Source of the DNA: Rhodamnia argentea
Lineage: Eukaryota; Streptophyta; Magnoliopsida; Myrtales; Myrtaceae
NCBI RefSeq assembly: GCF_020921035.1
Contig: NC_063151.1
Location: forward strand, 31,564,934-31,628,933
Direction: 5' to 3'
DNA length: 64,000 nt
Part shown: positions 59,301-64,000 of the stretch, piece by piece
Position numbering within the stretch: the first letter of the stretch is position 1
Layout: each line of letters opens with the position of its first letter
Translations under genes and position numbers: made by a program
The notes under the pieces: generated by a model
What the model was told of the DNA's origin: nothing
Databases searched by the model: none
The model's input: the letters and a program-made list of their open reading frames with translations, nothing else

Positions 59301-61871
59301 GGCTACTTTTGGCTTTTGAGCGAGTTCTTTGGTTTGGGTCAGAGAATTTGAGAGAGCCGTTTTCATGACTATACGGAATGCTTGAAAATATAATGCTACG
59401 GTAATACCTTGAATAAGATTATGATCGTCATCAATGTAAAAGCCTGGCATAGTCTGTTGGGATCGATGAATAGATGAACCCAACAGGTTCCATAACTCTC
59501 AGGCTCACAAAGAATTTCAGGAAGCCACAGTCGAAAAACATGGTGCCCTGACATTTATACAGGAAGTTAATACAAGCTTCTTTTTTCCTTTTTGTCTTAT
59601 TCCTCTCATTCTTTATCAATATTTCCCTTTATTTAGTTCCTTTTCCTTTTTTTCATCTTTTTCCAGGATTTCTCTCATATACACTCATTTAGGGGTCATG
59701 AACATAAGATCATGGCTGTAATCTATACTGATGGGGAACAACAATTGTGTGTCAGTGCTGATAGTGGAAGTGGCATATTTGTCTGGGAAATACATTCCCC
59801 TATGATGGAAGAGCCAGTCAAAAAATGGTATGAGCAAAAGGATTGGCGGTACAGTGGTATACATGCACTGGCCTACTCAAGGAATGGATACCTCTATACT
59901 GGAAGTGGAGACAAATTGATAAAAGCATGGTCATTGCAGGTGGGCATTTGTGCTCCTAGCTTCATAGATGCTGCTGTTTGCTTATTCTGTGGGGTATACA
60001 AATTTTACAATCTTTGAGTTTCTTTTTTAACAGGACTGCACCCTTTCATGCAGCATGGATGGTCATAAATCTGTAGTTTCCGCATTGGTTGCATTCGATG
60101 GAGTCCTTTACAGTGGCAGTTGGGATGGAACTGTCAGATTATGGTGCCTTAGTGATCATTGTCCCCTGGCAGTATTGGGAGAAGACATGCCTGGAAGTAT
60201 GTCACCAGTCCTGTCTATTACGGGGGAGAGGCATTTTCTGGTCGCAGTTCATGAAAATGGAAATATAAGGGTATTATCATCTTGCAGTCTTTCTTAACCT
60301 TTTCGGGGCTATCGTTGGTATTGGGTCTTTGTACATGATAGAGTTTAAAACACTGCTTTCTAATCATAATATGAGTTGATGACTAAATGTTGTCTCAAAC
60401 CAAAATAAAAGTGAAAATATATAATTCTTGTTACTTGGTGACATTCCCTACTCATTCTCATGCTGAGAACTGTTATTAGGCATCTCGTGGTGCTGTACTG
60501 ATGAAATTGATGAATTGTAGTCTGTCAGAAGATTTTTTGTTTTCTTTAGTTTCTGGAAAGACAGATAATAAAAGCACTGTTGAGATTTTCTGGAGAAGGG
60601 AAAGAGGAATTGTTAAACTTTGTTCTCCACTAACTCACTGGAAAAACTGTTAAGTAGTAGAATCTTGGAAATGGCAGTCTTTTGAATTCTGCAGCTCATA
60701 AGGGAGGGGACTCGCTAGATGGCATCTTTTATGTGGAGTACCATTTCTAATGGGATGAAAACTTGCAATGGGATATTCCTATCACTGAAAATTGTTTTTG
60801 CTCCTTTCTGTTTTGTAGGTCTGGAAAAATGATGTGTACATAAAATCTGCAAAAGTGCATGATGGCGCTATTTTTGCGGTAAGCTTGGAGGACAAATGGT
60901 TGATAACTGGAGGGCGGGACAAAACCATCAATATAAAGGTAAGTAGCAGACATTGACTTCTTGGTGTATATTTTTTTCTCAATCTAATATATATGCGCCA
61001 GTTAATTTTCACTTATCATCAATATCATTGAGTTTCTATTGGCCCAATTCCTTTAAAAAGCACAAACTTTAACTCAAGTCCCAATTCTCGCCAGAACTTT
61101 TTTTTTTCCTCATAAAAAGCACCAACTTTAGCTCGGGTCATCATTTTTGGGTCGCACTTTTGTTTGTCTCGTAAGAGAACACCAACTTTAGCTGGGGTCC
61201 TATTTCTGACTCCAACTTCTTTTTGTCTCATAAAAAAGCACCAATTTTCAATTGGTTTCCAAATTTGGCCCTGTCAAGTTTCCGCCGAGTATATGTGGAA
61301 TGACACGTCAAATCTTTAACATCATCATTGGACGAAAACTTGATGGGGGCCAGATTTGGAAACCAACTGAAAGTTTGTGCTTTTCTATAAGACAAAAAAA
61401 GTTTGGATTAATATTGAGACCTGACCTAAAGTTGGTCCTTTTTTGACAAAACGAAGTTTTGGCTGATTTGGGACACGAGCTGACATTGATGCTTTTTGAT
61501 GAGACAGAAAAAAGTTTGAGCCTTAATTGTGACCTAAACTAAAGTTGCTGTTTTTTAAGGGAATTGAGCCGTTTTTATTATTCTCTGCTGAGAATATTTT
61601 CTTTTTCATGCATCTTATCTACATAACAATTTGCAGGAATTATCAGGTGATGAGCTTCAGGTAGATATTAGACCCGTTGGCTCAATACCTTGTGGATCTG
61701 TTATAACGGCTCTCTTAAGCTGGCAGGGAAAAATTTTCGTCGGATGTGCTGATAGGTCTGCAAAGGTACCCCGCCGATTTACCGATTGCTTTTGCCAGGA
61801 TCATGTCATACTATGGTTCAATTAATTGGGTTGAATATTTTTCTCTGACACCAGTAAAAAGAATTGTGATT

Positions 61872-61908
<37 letters not shown>

Positions 61909-62662
61909 TATCTACATGCGCCATACTTTTTAAGTTAATTTTATGGAGCAAATGCATGCTTTTTATCATTTGGTTGCTCTGTTATGGTTGGCACATATTT
62001 CTTTACCATCCTACAAGGTCATGTGTGTTCTGTTCAATCAATGATTGAGCTGGTTGGCAATGCTTGTAAAATCTTTGCATATAAAACTGATTTGAGTTCT
62101 TGTCCTAATTTTCCCCATCTCTCTTTTATGTTGTTACATTATCACTGCAATAGGAAGGTGAGCACGTCGCACCTGCTACATAATTTTCCGAGCCATCCAC
62201 TTGAACCATCCTTTTGCTTTTCCGGATTCAGATATGTCAACTGTATCGTCCTCTATATTATATTCTTCCCAAGCAGCCTGGGAAAATATAGAAATTTCAC
62301 TGTGTGGGTCTCTATAGTTTTGGCTAGAGCTTCCTTTAGAACGAAAACATTGTCTGCCACCTCAAAAGTTCTGATTAATCTCAGTATATAACTCTCTTTG
62401 ACTTCTCCAAACATAGTCAAAATCTATCTCAATGCATCATTTTGTTCTTGTGTACTTTATACAATCTCATTTGATTGATTCCCCATAGGATAAAGTGATG
62501 ATTAGCTGATCTAAGTGATCATGTTCAAATAAGGAGGTTTATTATTCTGGAAGTGTATCTTCTATCTCAATGCATCATTTTGTTCTTGTGTACTTTCTAC
62601 GGATGACTAGCTGATCTAAGTGATCGTATTCCAATATGCAGGTTTATTATTCCGGAAAGTGA
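56374..62662 (+). CDS. RING / kinase-like / WD40 protein, seven exons
   Basis: Exons 56374-58069, 58773-58828, 59667-59939, 60034-60270, 60819-60938, 61637-61765 and 62642-62662 join in phase with GT-AG borders into 843 residues. The N-terminal C3HC4 RING has C6, C9, C25, H27, C30, C33, C47 and C50. A central kinase-like region reads LYLVCESL, VISLHKEGLIAGCLGLSCMK, VYIDLNEVL, a SDVWTLGCMLIRCLMG block and DPQTRPLISDV. The HRD and DFG motifs are not recognisable, so it is likely a pseudokinase. The C-terminal WD40 repeats include FLFSSSFDKTVQVWSLQ, YLYTGSGDKLIKAWSLQ, LYSGSWDGTVRLW and WLITGGRDKTINI, and the protein ends KVYYSGK. It matches the Arabidopsis At1g21651-type zinc-binding, ubiquitin-ligase-like protein (from memory). 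Upstream in-frame ATGs (56242) add residues not typical of the start. Intron 5 carries a Mutator-like element. Confidence 0.9.
61041..61570. mobile_element. Mutator-like inverted-repeat element in an intron
   Basis: The left end GGCCCAATTCCTTTAAAAAG and the right end, complement GGCTCAATTCCCTTAAAAAA, are inverted and extend as arms (CACAAACTTTAACTCAAGTC against the complement of GACCTAAACTAAAGTTGC). The nine-base flanks GTTTCTATT (61032-61040) and GTTTTTATT (61571-61579) differ once. The 530-bp body is made of repeated AAGCACCAACTTTAGCTC-like phrases. It is related to 43597-44452 and lies between exons 5 and 6 of the RING-WD40 gene. Confidence 0.75.
61876..61908 (+). repeat. GT microsatellite
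   Basis: A continuous GT run of about 16 units, in the last intron of the RING-WD40 gene. Confidence 0.9.
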
Positions 62663-62665
62663 TTA
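62430..62665 (+). repeat. Tandem duplication covering the last exon of the RING-WD40 gene
   Basis: Two copies, about 62430-62550 and 62562-62665, share TATCTCAATGCATCATTTTG, TTCTTGTGTACTTT, AGCTGATCTAAGTGATC and GGAGGTTTATTATTC / GCAGGTTTATTATTC. The downstream copy has the acceptor ATATGCAG and the exon ending YSGK-stop. The upstream copy has a weak AG and reads VYYSGSVSSISMHHFVLVYF before a later stop. Confidence 0.8.
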
Positions 62666-64000
62666 TCTTAGCCAGTGAGTTATTCTCGGAAGAGATTGTT
62701 AATTTTCTGATTACAGGGATAAACCTTTTCATCTAAAGGTGCTTCCCTAGTTTGGTGCTGCGTCTCGACTTTGGAGCAACAAATCCTCCTTGGATATTGA
62801 GTTAAACATCTGACTCTATGTATATAATAGACACTGAGGTCCCTAGTAAATACGCTATTTCTGTATGACATGTATATATCACAAATTACCTCAGATGAAG
62901 ACGATGTCAGAAGTAAATGCTTCATGTCAATACTCTGATAAAGAATATAATGAAAGGCCAGTTTTTTTTACCTTTTTCTTTCAATTCTTACCCGGTTTCG
63001 AGCTTCGCTCTTCAGACTAGTCGGCACGGACCACCGACCTCACACCATACAGCCGCAGGTACGCCCTGATGTTAGTTATTTTAATAGGTTTGGTTGGATA
63101 CTACCAGCTTCTCAGTTTGTATGAGGAAAATATAATGTTGCATGACATGTTTCCCTGATCAGGCACCAATGTTCTCTTTCAGGAATTTTGACGGTCACGG
63201 ATCATGGATGTTTCTGTGTCTTTGAATCATACTCCTGACCATCTTCCGTTGGTTGCAGAAAGTTTAGCAGCACCATCCAATACACAGAACCGATGTAACA
63301 GTGTCATATGACCTCATGTACCATTTACAGGGCGAAGGTTTGTGCGTTTTGTCAAATAGATAACTTACAGGCACAACCAAATGCCTGGTCTTTTGCCCTA
63401 TGTGGCCCGAGCTCACCGGCTGGAAACTGTCATGCTATATTCTCTGTAGACGAAGTCGGATATTAAAGACCCGATTTGGTATGGCTAATTCGTTCTTTGA
63501 TTAGGTCTGCTTCGGGGGTTTCTAATCCACACTTGGGAAACCTCTTCCTTTTAAGGTTGTCTGGACTAGTCTGGGCCCCGTGGCATTATTAATGGATTCA
63601 AATTCATGGTCTAAATGGAAAGTGCTAATATTGATTTTGTAGAATTTATCATCAGCCAATATTATGACTACTAACTCTTTTGTCAACCTACCAATTGATC
63701 ATGTCACTTATCAAAACTGAAGTTACTATGGAAACGTGAAACTTTTTTACACGTCAAAGGGAAAATGAATTAGTGATAACGGCATCATCGTTTACTAAAA
63801 TGTATCAAGTGCATGTGAACGGAAAAGAAGACGAGCGGTTACCGATGATAACAAATTGAAGTTTATGTTATCAAACTTAAAAGCCCCACGTAATTATCTT
63901 TAATCAGCAACTTATTTAGGATGTAACGACAGTAATTTGATTTTTTTAAATGACCAATAATTTCGATAAATCGCCGATATCTACTTACATAGTGTACGAA
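62663..64000. other. 3' untranslated region and spacer
   Basis: The first few hundred bases are probably the 3' UTR of the RING-WD40 gene. No further gene, RNA or repeat was recognised up to the end of the window. Confidence 0.4.

Noticed and set aside
1..64000. tRNA genes, CRISPR arrays, operons
   Set aside because: No cloverleaf with the usual conserved boxes was noticed by eye, and direct-repeat/spacer arrays or operons are not expected or seen in plant nuclear DNA. A tRNA search program would be needed for certainty.

Overview
The window is nuclear DNA of a flowering plant. It has spliced genes with GT-AG introns, an amino acid permease, a P-class PPR gene, AT-rich intergenic DNA and many small plant-type transposons. 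The look of the permease and of the tandem RING-H2 genes suggests a woody eudicot, perhaps Myrtaceae; that is memory-based inference, not something shown here.

Region by region: 1-7.5 kb is transposon debris (Harbinger-like and hAT-like miniature elements, a dead Ty1/copia pol relic). 7.5-23.7 kb is a tandem array of one single-exon RING-H2 family on the plus strand. Three members are intact (11179-11841, 20185-20859, 22965-23672), one is full length upstream but has stops in its RING (8416-9075), one ends where the RING should begin (14376-14912), and three are short relics (15461, 17883, 19574). Upstream and downstream flanks are duplicated along with the genes, and a solo LTR with a perfect 5-bp target duplication sits in one flank while the paralogous flank is empty. 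23.7-39.8 kb has no gene I can support; it holds miniature elements, a TRIM-type element, and a strand-asymmetric TACCAAC-rich tract.

40.2-42.6 kb is a six-exon AAP-type amino acid permease (485 aa, plus). 43-48.5 kb is repeats, including a nested Mutator-like element and a second one enclosing a fragment that looks like plant mitochondrial 26S rRNA. 48.8-49.8 kb is a two-exon minus-strand gene of the WRN-exonuclease-like family that has lost its main catalytic acidic residues. 51.1-52.1 kb is a 972-bp Harbinger-like element carrying a broken piece of an ABCG transporter gene. 52.5-53.2 kb holds unidentified minus-strand exon-like pieces, followed by a tiny complete TRIM.

54.1-55.5 kb is an intact single-exon PPR gene (minus). 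It is divergent from a seven-exon gene (56374-62662, plus) encoding a RING / kinase-like / WD40 protein of 843 aa, whose last exon is tandemly duplicated. The two share an 880-bp intergenic region. Two themes connect the gene content: ubiquitin-ligase-type RING proteins (the array and the RING-kinase-WD40 gene) and repeated loss of catalytic or binding sites while the rest of the reading frame stays open (two RING-less paralogues, the exonuclease-like gene, the kinase-like domain).
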